From: BMS3ABIN03 sp964418885
GTDB lineage: Bacteria; Bacteroidota; Ignavibacteria; Ignavibacteriales; Ignavibacteriaceae
DNA: 64,000 nt
Assembly: GCA_964418885.1 (NCBI GenBank)
Contig: CAYQNW010000003.1
Span: forward strand, 20,612-84,611
Direction: 5' to 3'
The position numbers were made by a program, and so were the translations under genes. Shown one piece after another: positions 10,336 to 20,103 of the stretch (positions are counted from its first letter, which is position 1; every line of letters begins with the position of its first letter). The notes below the pieces were generated by a model. That model had not been told where the DNA came from and did no database searches. It saw nothing but the letters and a program-made list of their open reading frames with translations.

Positions 10336-12279
10336 TTAATTTTTTAATTGATTTAATATTTGTCGTCTTAGGTTATTTGCTTCCGGGTAGTTCGGATTTA
10401 CATTTAAGCATTCATTAATTAATGTAAGAGCTTTGTTGAAATCATTCTTTTTTGAATAAGCTAAGGAGAGATTGTATAACACTAAAGGATCATTTGGGTT
10501 TGATTTATTAGTCTCGGTTAAATATTTAATCGCGTTATCAAAATTTCCGATGTACAACGCCAGTAAACCATTCCTCTTTGGGGTATAATCCGCAAGGTCT
10601 AATTTATTTCTTTCATAAAAGTATTTGAGAATAAAATCAAGATCTCTTAACCAGGGATACTGATAGATCATAACATTAATATATTTCAGATACTCTTTTA
10701 TATTGTCTCTTTTAAGATAAAATGTTGCAGCCATAAAATGTGCATCAATCCAGGATATTTGATTTTCTATTCTGTACATAGCAATTGAATCAATAGCATC
10801 TTTAGGTTTAAATAAATTGAGAAAATCCTTTGGTTTAAATTCTGATATAGCAACTTTCTTTTTTACATACGGCCAATCAATCTTTAATAATCTAACAAAA
10901 TCATTACCTAAAACAGAATCGAGTTTTGTAAACATAAAATTAGCTCGTGTAAGACTATCTTGCTTACTAAACCTGATCTTAGCATTTTCTGATTTAGGAA
11001 GATATCCCTGCTTTTCCATACAATCGTAAAATGCTTTTCCAATAAGTTGATATCCTTGTACATTCGGATGCAAATGGTCTACAATTAAATTATCTCCTAC
11101 AATCCCATCCGGACTTGCAGACTCGAATATCGAGTCTATCGGAATAGTTGCAACTTGAAATTCTTTTCCTAAATCATCAATGATCTTATTCATTTTCTCA
11201 GGCGACCTGAACCTGAGTGCATCAAGGTCCTTTGCTAATCTGAAAAGAGAATCCGCCTTAGTATAATTATTGTTTCTAAAATCTTCCTCAGCTTCTTCAT
11301 ATACCTGATCTGCAGTTTTATAACCCGGTGTATTTACGGAAATAAACGGTTTCTGATCTTTTAGATTACTTACCAGTCTTCCTAATATAACCGGCACACC
11401 TTTTTCTTTAGTCAGGTGTAAAATGCCAGTTAAGTTCTCTTTAAATTGTTGTAGACCTGCATTGAACACTTCAGAGTTTAAAAGTATGTACTTATCCTTC
11501 GCCATCCTGGACATTAGTGTACCCGATGTTCCACTATTATCAGATGCGAATAATGATATAATCCATTGAATTGAATTTCGTACTAACTGAGTGGTCTTAA
11601 ATTTATTTAAATATAACATCAATTTGATTAAGGTTCGGGATGAGCCATATGATTGTACTGAACCAACACCGAGTGCTCCATAATATTCATTATGACCTGC
11701 ATATATTAAAATTAAATCGGGTTTTTGATCCAGTACGCCTGGTAAAAGATCTAACACAGTGTAAGAATTTACTGCCGTCATACTTATATTGACAACTTCT
11801 ATAGTGCTATTAGGATAAACCAATTCCAGCCTTCTTCGTATATAGCGGGAAAATGATCCTAGTGGATTATATGGATATCCTTCTGCACTGCTTCCGCCTA
11901 AAACAAAAACTCTGAAAGAATTTACTTTTTTATGCTGGTCAAAAACATCCTCAATTGTATTAGGATTAAAATCTCCACTGGTAAAATATCTCCTGCCTAT
12001 ATCTGGATTAATTATATATTTTCCTTGCCCGGTATTTACCCATTGATCCAAATTATATCCATAATCAATGATCTTTAAGAAAATTTCCAGGGTAATTAAA
12101 AATATAATTGGAAGTAAAACCAATACTGCAAAAAACCATTTAGGAGCTTTTTTTGAGGAAGCATTAATAATATTTTTTATTTCAATGCGTGGAAGATTGT
12201 ATTTTTTGGAGATTTGATTTATGGAAAGCTGATCTTTATCAGCTAAGATTTGTTCTTTTTTATCCCTGGATATTTTCAA
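10336..12279 (-). CDS. Membrane-anchored SGNH/GDSL-type hydrolase with C-terminal TPR repeats
   Basis: The 647-residue protein starts with a cytoplasmic stretch of about 45 residues that resembles a helix-turn-helix (INQISKKYNLPRIEIKNII). One transmembrane helix follows (48-70), then an SGNH domain. Block I is LGGSSAEG with Ser130, block III is AGHNE with Asn197, and block V is DHLHPN with Asp401 and His404, so the catalytic set is complete. Residues about 570-640 look like two tetratricopeptide repeats (DPLVLYNLSLAYSKKNDF and NPNYPEANNLRRQ). Esterase or acyl-transfer activity on an envelope glycan or lipid is the family expectation; the substrate is unknown. It lies between the parvulin lipoprotein and the spermidine-synthase-like gene, all on one strand. 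Confidence 0.8.
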   Translation of the reverse strand: MKISRDKKEQILADKDQLSINQISKKYNLPRIEIKNIINASSKKAPKWFFAVLVLLPIIFLITLEIFLKIIDYGYNLDQWVNTGQGKYIINPDIGRRYFTSGDFNPNTIEDVFDQHKKVNSFRVFVLGGSSAEGYPYNPLGSFSRYIRRRLELVYPNSTIEVVNISMTAVNSYTVLDLLPGVLDQKPDLILIYAGHNEYYGALGVGSVQSYGSSRTLIKLMLYLNKFKTTQLVRNSIQWIISLFASDNSGTSGTLMSRMAKDKYILLNSEVFNAGLQQFKENLTGILHLTKEKGVPVILGRLVSNLKDQKPFISVNTPGYKTADQVYEEAEEDFRNNNYTKADSLFRLAKDLDALRFRSPEKMNKIIDDLGKEFQVATIPIDSIFESASPDGIVGDNLIVDHLHPNVQGYQLIGKAFYDCMEKQGYLPKSENAKIRFSKQDSLTRANFMFTKLDSVLGNDFVRLLKIDWPYVKKKVAISEFKPKDFLNLFKPKDAIDSIAMYRIENQISWIDAHFMAATFYLKRDNIKEYLKYINVMIYQYPWLRDLDFILKYFYERNKLDLADYTPKRNGLLALYIGNFDNAIKYLTETNKSNPNDPLVLYNLSLAYSKKNDFNKALTLINECLNVNPNYPEANNLRRQILNQLKN

Positions 12280-12380
12280 AACGTGTTTTTAAATAATCAA
12301 CAATAATGAAATGATTTTAATACTTTTTATGGAAGCAGAAATAGTTACTAAATAGCCGTGGACTATTTAAATATTCTACA

Positions 12381-14162
12381 TTAAGAGGGAGATATTAGCC
12401 TGGCTAAGATCTCTTCATTAATTTCTGGATGATATTTGTTTTTTAATTTCTCTGCTACATCCTTCTCTATCTTTTTTCTATAGTAATTTCTGAAATCCTC
12501 AGCGATTGAATTTTTCACATCATTATACGTTAATTGCTTCGCAGGACGTATATGGTAACATTTTAGTATTGCATATTTAGTCTGATTATTCTCATCCTCA
12601 AATTTTATCGGCTCTGATACTCCGGATTCATTCATTTTAAATGATAAATCTCCAAAAACAGGTTTTTCCCCAAATCTAAGTGATTTAATTTCGCCGTCTC
12701 GATCTTTTATATAGGTTTTAACGAGGTATCTGCCTGTAACTTTTTCGAAGGGGATTCCCTGTTTAATTTTATTAAAGGCATCTTCTGCTTCATCCTTGGT
12801 AGGAAAAACCATCACAAATATATTTCTTTTCTCTAGTTGATAATAGAGTGTATTCTCATTCTCTTTAAAGAATTGATGAAGTGCTTCATCAGTTGCTTCT
12901 GGTATTTTTGCTTCAATTTCCGCCTGATTATATAATTGAACCAATTGATACTTCAACGCAGAATTTTTTGTAAAAGGATTAAAAATATTCATTTTAAAAT
13001 CCAATGAATCCGCCTTTTTTACAATCAGGTCAGTTCGTATTGCTTCCAGGATAAACTTCTTAAGATCATCTTCTGTTATATTATTATTTGAAGGTGGCAA
13101 TATTAAAATATTGTTTAATAATCTAAGGTATTCTTTATAATCAACTTCACCTTTATTGTTGGAATTCGTTCCTTTTGAATAAAGCAATATAGTTTTATTA
13201 TCATTGTTGGCTACAGCATTTTTGAAAGTTTCTTCGTATTTGTCTTTATAAAAATTTGGCTCGTCCGACCATTTTACCAGCTGTTTCAAAGCATCTTCAT
13301 TCCATTTCAAACTGTTCTCATCGACTAATTCCTTTTTATCCTTATCATATTCATCAGCACTTATAGAAGAATATACATTTTTAAGGTCAGAAATTATTTC
13401 ATTTTTGATTTTATCAAAAGGTTCAACATGAATTTTATTTATTTCGGCAATCTTTACTATTCTGTATGCATCGTTATCATTAAAAACACGTATATCATTT
13501 TTACTTGATCGAAAAATAATATTACCGATGGGGTCCAAAATACTTTGTTTCCATCCAACAGGTGGCATATAGCCGTTGTTATTTAAGGATTGTTTATCCT
13601 GAGAATATCTGATAACTAACGAATCAAAATTTTCACCTCCGTCAATTTCCGTTTTGATTTTCATAGCTTCTTGCTTCACGGAATCTATCTGTACCGGGGA
13701 AGCACCTTTAGGGTGATATAAAACTATCTGTTGAGCAATAACCTGTTTATCCATGATGTTATATATTTTTTTTGCGTACTCAGCATTGGCATATTTACCA
13801 ATATATTCCTTTTCAAAATATTCATAAATCAATTCCTGATTTATTATACGGCTGACGCTTTGTATTAATTTCTCATTCTTATCTAATCCTTTAGCAAAAA
13901 AATCCATCCGCTTAAATTGATTAATTAGTATGTCATTCAAAGCATTGTTATAGGCATCCGATCTTTTTACGAATTTTTTATAATAAAGGTAATCAGATAC
14001 GAATTTATTCAGTTCATTAACTGTAACAGTATGGTTGTTATCATATGTTGCTACAATTTCATTTTGCGGATCTATCTCAGATGACTTTTCCGAATTACAG
14101 CCTGCTAAAATGAGCATGAATACTAATGTTAGATATAAATCCGGATACTTGGAAATTCTCAT
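12381..14162 (-). CDS. Parvulin-type peptidyl-prolyl isomerase lipoprotein (SurA/PrsA-like)
   Basis: The 593-residue protein has a lipoprotein signal ending in MLILAGC (Cys22), so it should be anchored in the periplasm. A helical chaperone-like N-terminal region (residues 35-135) precedes a PpiC/rotamase domain at about 140-255 (GGENFDSLVIRYSQD, GYMPPVGW). A second, more divergent rotamase-like region follows the long middle (about 435-545, KIKQGIPFEKVTGRYL). Such proteins help fold secreted or outer-membrane proteins. AGGAG lies 7 bases before the ATG. The SGNH gene starts 101 bases downstream, so linkage to that operon is possible. Confidence 0.85.
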   Translation of the reverse strand: MRISKYPDLYLTLVFMLILAGCNSEKSSEIDPQNEIVATYDNNHTVTVNELNKFVSDYLYYKKFVKRSDAYNNALNDILINQFKRMDFFAKGLDKNEKLIQSVSRIINQELIYEYFEKEYIGKYANAEYAKKIYNIMDKQVIAQQIVLYHPKGASPVQIDSVKQEAMKIKTEIDGGENFDSLVIRYSQDKQSLNNNGYMPPVGWKQSILDPIGNIIFRSSKNDIRVFNDNDAYRIVKIAEINKIHVEPFDKIKNEIISDLKNVYSSISADEYDKDKKELVDENSLKWNEDALKQLVKWSDEPNFYKDKYEETFKNAVANNDNKTILLYSKGTNSNNKGEVDYKEYLRLLNNILILPPSNNNITEDDLKKFILEAIRTDLIVKKADSLDFKMNIFNPFTKNSALKYQLVQLYNQAEIEAKIPEATDEALHQFFKENENTLYYQLEKRNIFVMVFPTKDEAEDAFNKIKQGIPFEKVTGRYLVKTYIKDRDGEIKSLRFGEKPVFGDLSFKMNESGVSEPIKFEDENNQTKYAILKCYHIRPAKQLTYNDVKNSIAEDFRNYYRKKIEKDVAEKLKNKYHPEINEEILARLISPS

Positions 14163-14282
14163 AAATTTTCTCCTAATACTGGATATCTACTTTTTTAGAT
14201 ATTGGAATTTCAAAATTTTAATTATTTAGCATTAAACATAAAGAGGATAATTAAGATCTAAAAATTAATTCCCTATATAAAC

Positions 14283-14309
14283 AAAACCCCGGTTTTTGAC
14301 CGGGGTTTT
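14283..14309 (-). terminator. Rho-independent terminator after the T9SS surface-protein gene
   Basis: A perfect 11-bp stem (AAAACCCCGGT with ACCGGGGTTTT) has a 5-base loop. It lies 27 bases beyond the stop codon of the gene at 14337 on the minus strand and is followed by a T-rich run. It is symmetric enough to work both ways. Confidence 0.9.
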
Positions 14310-14336
14310 ATTAATTCAACAAAGAATAATTTTACA

Positions 14337-16118
14337 TTACTTCATTAAAATCATTTTCTTTGTTTGTGTGAAATTATCACCATGTAAAGTGTAGAAATAA
14401 ACACCACTTGAGAGGTTAGCTCCGTCAAATTTCACTTCATAAGACTGAGCAGTTTTGAAACCATTTACTAAAGTAGCAATTTCTCTACCTGTTATGTCAT
14501 AAACTTTAAGTGTAACATTTCCTGCTTCAGGAATTGTAAAGTTTATGGTTGTGGTTGGGTTAAACGGATTCGGATAGTTCTGTGTAAGCTTATACTGTGT
14601 TGCTACACCGCCCAATTCACGAACTGAGTTAACAGGATCTCCGTTTGCCCAGGCAGTTACCAAATCATTATAGAATTTACTCCAATTATCATGAAAGGTA
14701 GCTTTTTGAGTTGGGAACCAGTTTAAATCGCCAAGAGGTAAACCATCAGTACCTGCTGTCATCAGATCTGCATCGTCGTATGAAAGGTCTATAGGAATTG
14801 GCCAATCAGAATAAATGTATTGATCAGGCATAGTTGTATTTACTACTCTCCAATCAGTTAAGATGGCTGTACTAGTAGTATCAACTGTCGCAAGACAGAA
14901 TGATCTTAACGAATCAACCTGATCTGATAAAAGATCCTGGGATTCAGCAAAGTTAGGCATTTGGTCATACCATCCAACTTCTGTTAAGAATGGAAAAGTC
15001 GCATCATCATCAAAAAATCCCTGAGTTCTATCATTCATTAAAATAGACTGGTCTGTCCAGGTGGTAAATCCATTGACAGCCATTGTGTTAGCTGCATCAC
15101 CCAGATTTTGTAATTTCGTATCCCAGTATACAAGATTAGATTGAACTAAAAACTTTCGAGGTAGTTGTTCCAAACTATCAGGCAAAACTGCAACATCGAT
15201 AATGCCAGTAGGTAGTCCATCGGCATCCTGTTCAGAAAGATCTTGAGTCATGTTGGGTCTGAACGGTTGGCAGTTGCTATTTACAAATATGTTATTTGTA
15301 ACAATCTGACTACTCTGGTAACCTTGAGTTTCGATTACAGATCCAACACAATTTATAAATGTGTTATGATTAATATAAATCCATTTAACTTGGTAGTTTC
15401 TGAATTTGTACATAGAGCCCTGAGCCATTATATGGGTATTATTCTCGACCCACATAGTATCTGTATTATAGTTAACATTATCATATATACCGCCGTTACG
15501 TCTGCAAGGTTGTCCGCTCATATTTACAAAATAATTATTTTTAAAATAAAAGCTGTTTCCTGCATGTCCGTTTGATTGAACAAATACCCACCAGTTATGT
15601 TCCATCATACAATTTTCGAAAGTAATTTTTTTATCGGCAGCACCATCGCCATAAAATGCCCAGCCGTTAACACCATCCGGTGAACCGATTATTTGACTGA
15701 TATTTTTAACCGTTAAATCGTTCGCCCAGGTAATTCCGCCAACATAAGATCCGCTTTCATCATTAAAACCGGATATTATAGGTGGTCTTTTTGCTGCATC
15801 ATCATTATTAACCAAAATACCGTTATCTACACCAGCAATTATTACCGGTCTATCTGCAGGTGTGGTAAAACCAGCAGATTGAGGATACCATCCACCAGTT
15901 TTTAACTCATAAACACGACCAGCAGGGACGGGGTTATTTATGGAATCGCCAACAATACAATTATTTATAGAATTAGGTTGTAATCCCATATCGAAATAAT
16001 CATTGATTACAACTGTATCCTGACGAATTTCTTTAACATAATCCATCCACCCTTGAGCGAAGGATGCTGATAAAGATATCAAGAAAAGGGTAAGAGAAAG
16101 TATAAATACTTTTCTCAT
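14337..16118 (-). CDS. Secreted beta-helix protein with type IX secretion sorting tail
   Basis: The 593-residue protein has a signal peptide (residues 1-21, ending SASFAQ). The body (about 100-300) has short repeated strand-turn units with many Asn residues (ENCMMEHNWWVF, KNNYFVNMSG, INHNTFINCVG, TNNIFVNSN), as in right-handed parallel beta-helix proteins such as pectate-lyase-fold enzymes. The last 80 or so residues are a classic Por/T9SS C-terminal domain (LTQNYPNPFNPTTTINFTIP, ITGREIATLVNG, SSGVYFYTL), so it should be exported and attached to the cell surface. AAGGAGG lies 6 bases before the ATG. It follows the TonB receptor by 117 bases, which suggests a role in capturing or cutting its ligand. 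No catalytic residues could be assigned. Confidence 0.85.
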   Translation of the reverse strand: MRKVFILSLTLFLISLSASFAQGWMDYVKEIRQDTVVINDYFDMGLQPNSINNCIVGDSINNPVPAGRVYELKTGGWYPQSAGFTTPADRPVIIAGVDNGILVNNDDAAKRPPIISGFNDESGSYVGGITWANDLTVKNISQIIGSPDGVNGWAFYGDGAADKKITFENCMMEHNWWVFVQSNGHAGNSFYFKNNYFVNMSGQPCRRNGGIYDNVNYNTDTMWVENNTHIMAQGSMYKFRNYQVKWIYINHNTFINCVGSVIETQGYQSSQIVTNNIFVNSNCQPFRPNMTQDLSEQDADGLPTGIIDVAVLPDSLEQLPRKFLVQSNLVYWDTKLQNLGDAANTMAVNGFTTWTDQSILMNDRTQGFFDDDATFPFLTEVGWYDQMPNFAESQDLLSDQVDSLRSFCLATVDTTSTAILTDWRVVNTTMPDQYIYSDWPIPIDLSYDDADLMTAGTDGLPLGDLNWFPTQKATFHDNWSKFYNDLVTAWANGDPVNSVRELGGVATQYKLTQNYPNPFNPTTTINFTIPEAGNVTLKVYDITGREIATLVNGFKTAQSYEVKFDGANLSSGVYFYTLHGDNFTQTKKMILMK

Positions 16119-16235
16119 AACGAACCTCCTTAAATTATTGAATAAAGAATTAATTATCCTAGATTAATAAATAATCTATTTCTCTTTTATTAATATGTTT
16201 TCCTCCTATATTATTTAACATAATGTTTGTTAGCT

Positions 16236-19200
16236 TTACAAAGTGTACCTTAAATTCAGTTGAAATTCTCTCGGTGAATATTGAGTTGATGCTTGATTTT
16301 CGAAAATAGGTCCACCAAGTATTCTACGGAATTTTCTATATGTCTTAGTAGGATTATGAAAGATATTTATACCACTCAGTGATATACTTAATCCTTCAAT
16401 AGGTAATTGTTGCTTAAGAGTAAAATCCCATTTATAAATATTACCAGTAAACTGATCTTCTTCAGGTCTCGCGCCAACTACAGTAATTACGTTACCTTGC
16501 AAATTAAATGAAATACGCCCTGAAAAACCTTTATAATCAACTCCAAGAGCAATATTAAAAATATCATCTCCCTGATTCAACAGTCTGGCTGTACGTATCG
16601 TATCAGTGGTAACATATCTGGTTGTAATACTTGGTAGACCTGTTATCGAATCGATAACAACTGTAGTTATTGGTGTATTTCTTAGTTGCTGATAATCCAT
16701 TTCGGACCAAACTCTTGTATAGTTTATATTCAGAACTAATGCATTAAAGGGCTCAGGTAAATACCAGAAGTTTGTCTGCCAGTCGAATTCCAAACCTTTT
16801 ATTTTTGCAGGATTCGGGTTGTTTAAGAAAGTGGTTATTCGTTCCGATCCCGGAGGTGGTTGAATATTTTGTGAGATCCAGAATGCTGAATCAGGGAATG
16901 TGATATTATAATACGGTAGGTTTTGATAAAAGATTTGTGATCGGAAGAAAACATCCTTTATTTCTTTATAAAAACCACCAACAGTAAATAAACCTATTTC
17001 ATTATTATAAAATGATAGATAAACGTCAAAGTTTGTTGATACTGCAGGTTTTAACTTTGGATTTCCGGCTTGAACATCTATACTGTGAGCAAAATAAGTA
17101 TTCGGAAGAATGGCATTGTAATCGGGTCTGGAAATTGTTTGTGAAAAAGCCAACCTGATATCACCCCAGTCTGTAAATTTATAACGAAGTTGAGCGTTTG
17201 GGAAAAAGTTATCATCATTCCGATCAACAGTATTCAAAGTATCCAACAACTTTCCATCACCATCAACACTATGAGTTACATAAAAATTGGTTGCATTATA
17301 TTTCATATTATAATGTTCTAACCTTCCACCCGCAATTAAAGACAATTTAGAACCAATACTGAAAGTACCCATCACGTAACCTGCAGAAAAAATTTCTGCC
17401 CCGTCAAAATCGTTTCGTACTGACCCGGCTTTATGAATACCACCAGTTGGCCAGCCGCTTCTTGCTTTATTATAAAAATCACTGATTCTATCTATATCAA
17501 ATGCGTATTTATAATCATAAGTATCGTCAAGAAAATATTTGCCTCTATTATAATCAGTATTCTGGACATCAGTAAACTTGAGTGGATTCTCGTTAGTAAG
17601 ATACTTGCCTGGAACAAAATCTCTAACTCCGTCATAAAAATCATCATCCCCTGTTCTTTTATACCATTCATCCAGATCATTCACACGTGTTGTACGGGTA
17701 AATTTACCACCAATTTTAAATATGGATGAAAAATCCGTCGAAAATGAAACCGGTAATGTAAAATCAAGCTTTGCATTATATATATGTTCTTTAAATGCCT
17801 GTGAACGAAGTACAGCCCAACCTCCAATATTAACGCCCCCTATGTAGTCAGGGTTAACTTTAATTTTAAGAGGAAAGTCATACATAAGGGTTGGTCGATT
17901 TGCGGAATAAGAAATACTATTGCTGTCCGCATCATAACCAAAAGGAGGAGTAATAGTTCCATTTTCAAATACTGTGGCATCACCCGGGTCACCAAATCTT
18001 ATATCTGTATTTTTATCACTGTATGAGTGAGACAAGGTCAATTCCCCTTTAACATCGCCGAAATTATAATCAGTTTGCAATGAGTTAATAAGTAATATTT
18101 TGTCGTTTTTATCCCTGTTTAAGGAATAATTAATTTTATTACCGCCAAAATCATACTGGAAATTGTGTGTAGCCATATTATATATACCTTTGGATACAGT
18201 ATTCTGCAGCATAATGCTGCCGTTTGGTAGCTTATAATCCAGTATTAAACTTCCGCCTGCTGTTGAAACAATATTTTGTTGATCACTAAATGTAAAATTA
18301 TCCATACGATAGGGAGCCTCACCATAAGGCAGTGATTCATATCTTGTATAACCGGCTGACGTTCGATCATTACCACCATCAGACTGATCTGCATTTCCCT
18401 GAATGAAAACACCCAATTTATCATCAAAGAATCTGTCACTTACGCTTCCCCAGAACCTGTAATTATCCCATGTTCTATCCTGATGATTTAAGCTACCCTG
18501 GGAAAGTAAATCCATATGAAAATCGGTGGGGGCATTACGTAATCTTAAATTAACAACTCCGCCTATTGCATTTGCATCCATATCAGGAGTAAGAACTTTA
18601 ACAACTTCAATACCTGAAAGCATATTTGCAGAGATGAAACCTAAATTAGTAGCACGGGTGTTTATGTCAGTTGAAGGAAGTTGAATCCCATTCATCATAA
18701 TAAGATTCTGCTTTGCCTGAATACCTCTTACAACTATCTGGTCACCGTTCATTAAAGAAAGTCCGGGCAGCCTGCTTAACACTGTAGCTGCATCATTATC
18801 AGGTAATTGCCGAATTTTTTCAGATGAAACAACATTTGTTATAGTATTAGATGTAAGCTGTTGGTTAATAGCTTCTCTTTGCCCCTGAGCTTGTGCAGTT
18901 ATTTCTACTTCTTGACCTTCTAAAACCTGAGGAGATATCGATATATTAATTTCAAGTGTTCTACCACCTACAATTTCTATTGAAGTTTCTTTCGTCTTGT
19001 AACCAATATAGCGTACAGTTAATATATATGAACCGGCATCAACGTTAGTTATAACAAATTTTCCCTGCATATCCGTAGCCGCTCCTAAACTTGTACCTTT
19101 CAAATATACATTGGCACCAAATAAACTCTCACCTGATGTTGAGTCGGTAACAAATCCCTGAATTTTTCCGGATTCACTTTGTGCAGACGTAAATGATGGG

Positions 19201-19250
19201 AGAATTATTAGGAGAGAAATGATTAGAAGAAATCTAGTAAAAATATTCAT
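16236..19250 (-). CDS. TonB-dependent outer-membrane receptor with carboxypeptidase-regulatory N-terminal domain
   Basis: The protein is 1004 residues from the ATG at 19250, chosen for its GGAG site; an in-frame GTG at 19262 lies upstream. A signal peptide is followed by a CarboxypepD_reg-like beta-sandwich (about 25-110: GKIQGFVTDSTSGESLFGAN). The plug domain comes next (about 125-240: LPDNDAATVLSRLPGLS, GGVVNLRLRNAP) and then a 22-strand-type barrel ending in the aromatic-rich NLRYTL. It should import a large ligand using TonB energy. No SusD homologue is adjacent; the next gene is the T9SS beta-helix protein. A repressor-type operator 138 bases upstream ties it to sugar control, so an oligosaccharide ligand is the best guess. 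Confidence 0.92.
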   Translation of the reverse strand: MNIFTRFLLIISLLIILPSFTSAQSESGKIQGFVTDSTSGESLFGANVYLKGTSLGAATDMQGKFVITNVDAGSYILTVRYIGYKTKETSIEIVGGRTLEINISISPQVLEGQEVEITAQAQGQREAINQQLTSNTITNVVSSEKIRQLPDNDAATVLSRLPGLSLMNGDQIVVRGIQAKQNLIMMNGIQLPSTDINTRATNLGFISANMLSGIEVVKVLTPDMDANAIGGVVNLRLRNAPTDFHMDLLSQGSLNHQDRTWDNYRFWGSVSDRFFDDKLGVFIQGNADQSDGGNDRTSAGYTRYESLPYGEAPYRMDNFTFSDQQNIVSTAGGSLILDYKLPNGSIMLQNTVSKGIYNMATHNFQYDFGGNKINYSLNRDKNDKILLINSLQTDYNFGDVKGELTLSHSYSDKNTDIRFGDPGDATVFENGTITPPFGYDADSNSISYSANRPTLMYDFPLKIKVNPDYIGGVNIGGWAVLRSQAFKEHIYNAKLDFTLPVSFSTDFSSIFKIGGKFTRTTRVNDLDEWYKRTGDDDFYDGVRDFVPGKYLTNENPLKFTDVQNTDYNRGKYFLDDTYDYKYAFDIDRISDFYNKARSGWPTGGIHKAGSVRNDFDGAEIFSAGYVMGTFSIGSKLSLIAGGRLEHYNMKYNATNFYVTHSVDGDGKLLDTLNTVDRNDDNFFPNAQLRYKFTDWGDIRLAFSQTISRPDYNAILPNTYFAHSIDVQAGNPKLKPAVSTNFDVYLSFYNNEIGLFTVGGFYKEIKDVFFRSQIFYQNLPYYNITFPDSAFWISQNIQPPPGSERITTFLNNPNPAKIKGLEFDWQTNFWYLPEPFNALVLNINYTRVWSEMDYQQLRNTPITTVVIDSITGLPSITTRYVTTDTIRTARLLNQGDDIFNIALGVDYKGFSGRISFNLQGNVITVVGARPEEDQFTGNIYKWDFTLKQQLPIEGLSISLSGINIFHNPTKTYRKFRRILGGPIFENQASTQYSPREFQLNLRYTL

Positions 19251-19594
19251 AGTGCTCCTCACTTTTTATTTTTTACAAATAGATTATATACAACAGTGAT
19301 AAAAATAAATAAGCTCATCGATTAATTATCGCTTTAGTATCTAAACTCATTAAAGCATTTTTACAATGTAAATCGATAATTACACTTTTGAACCGTTTCA
19401 ACTTAAAAAAGTAAATTCAAAAAGGCAAATTATTAATCAAAGGATAAATAATTTTGTTGACCTGATATATACTTTGATGTATCCGGTAATACCGGAATTA
19501 TTTTTATCTGAGATTTCAACACAATTAAAATAATTTGTTGCACTCAAGGTATAGAAACAAATATCATTTCATTAATTAATTCAAATAAGAACAG
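19251..19594. other. Regulatory intergenic region upstream of the TonB receptor
   Basis: It holds the operator-like site at 19388-19401 and a perfect 15-base palindrome TCCGGTAATACCGGA at 19482-19496, which could be a second protein-binding site. I see no reading frame. Confidence 0.5.
19388..19401. promoter_or_regulatory. Putative LacI-family operator upstream of the TonB receptor
   Basis: The site reads TTGAACCGTTTCAA, the most symmetric of the three copies (TTGAA and TTCAA arms around CG). It lies 137 bases before the receptor's ATG and about 14.5 kb from the repressor gene, so the repressor probably controls a regulon rather than one operon. Confidence 0.6.
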
Positions 19595-19680
19595 TACCGA
19601 AGGCCGGACTCGAACCGGCACGAGGTGTGAGCCCCACTGGATTTTGAGTCCAGCGCGTCTACCAATTCCGCCACTTCGGC
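19595..19680 (-). tRNA. tRNA-Leu (anticodon CAA)
   Basis: On the minus strand the 86-base sequence folds as a class II tRNA with a long variable arm. The acceptor stem GCCGAAG pairs with CTTCGGT (one G-T pair). The anticodon loop CTCAAAA between CTGGA and TCCAG gives CAA, reading TTG. The T-loop is GGTTCGAGTCC-like and the discriminator base is A. The 3' CCA is not encoded. Confidence 0.97.
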
Positions 19681-20103
19681 AAAATCACAATCAAATAAAT
19701 GAACAATGTGTTAAAGTAATCTTTCAGTTTAGACAAACTTACTTAAATTGTTGGATTTATTTTTTGAAATCAACTCTGTCAAGTAAAAAGTTCATCCATT
19801 AAAGAAATATTTTCTGATATTGTAATTCAAAGAAAATTGCCGGATAAAATTAAAGAACTTCTTCTCATCGATCAATATCACCTAATTTAAATCCTTCTAA
19901 TTTAAGTACTTATAAAGAAACAATCCTTGATTAATATGTTTCATTCTTAATCATTCTTACAAATATTCGAAATAAGACCGGACCAAAGTTGTCGCATATT
20001 TCAGTGTTAATTCAGGATAAACGAAACATTTGTCTTAAGAAAAATGTTTGTGGCATAAATTTTGGCTCTTTTAGTATTATTAACAAAAAATGACGGAGAC
20101 ATC
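19681..20103. other. Intergenic region before the small acidic gene
   Basis: These 423 bases are AT-rich, and I found no gene, RNA or strong hairpin. The promoter of the two small plus-strand genes must lie here, but I cannot place it with confidence. Confidence 0.4.

Noticed and set aside
12936..12949. TTGAACCAATTGAT as a further LacI operator
   Set aside because: It lies inside the parvulin coding region and lacks the central CG.
15243..15575. Plus-strand 110-codon open frame opposite the T9SS protein
   Set aside because: It lies wholly antisense to a well-supported secreted protein and has no ribosome site or recognisable product.
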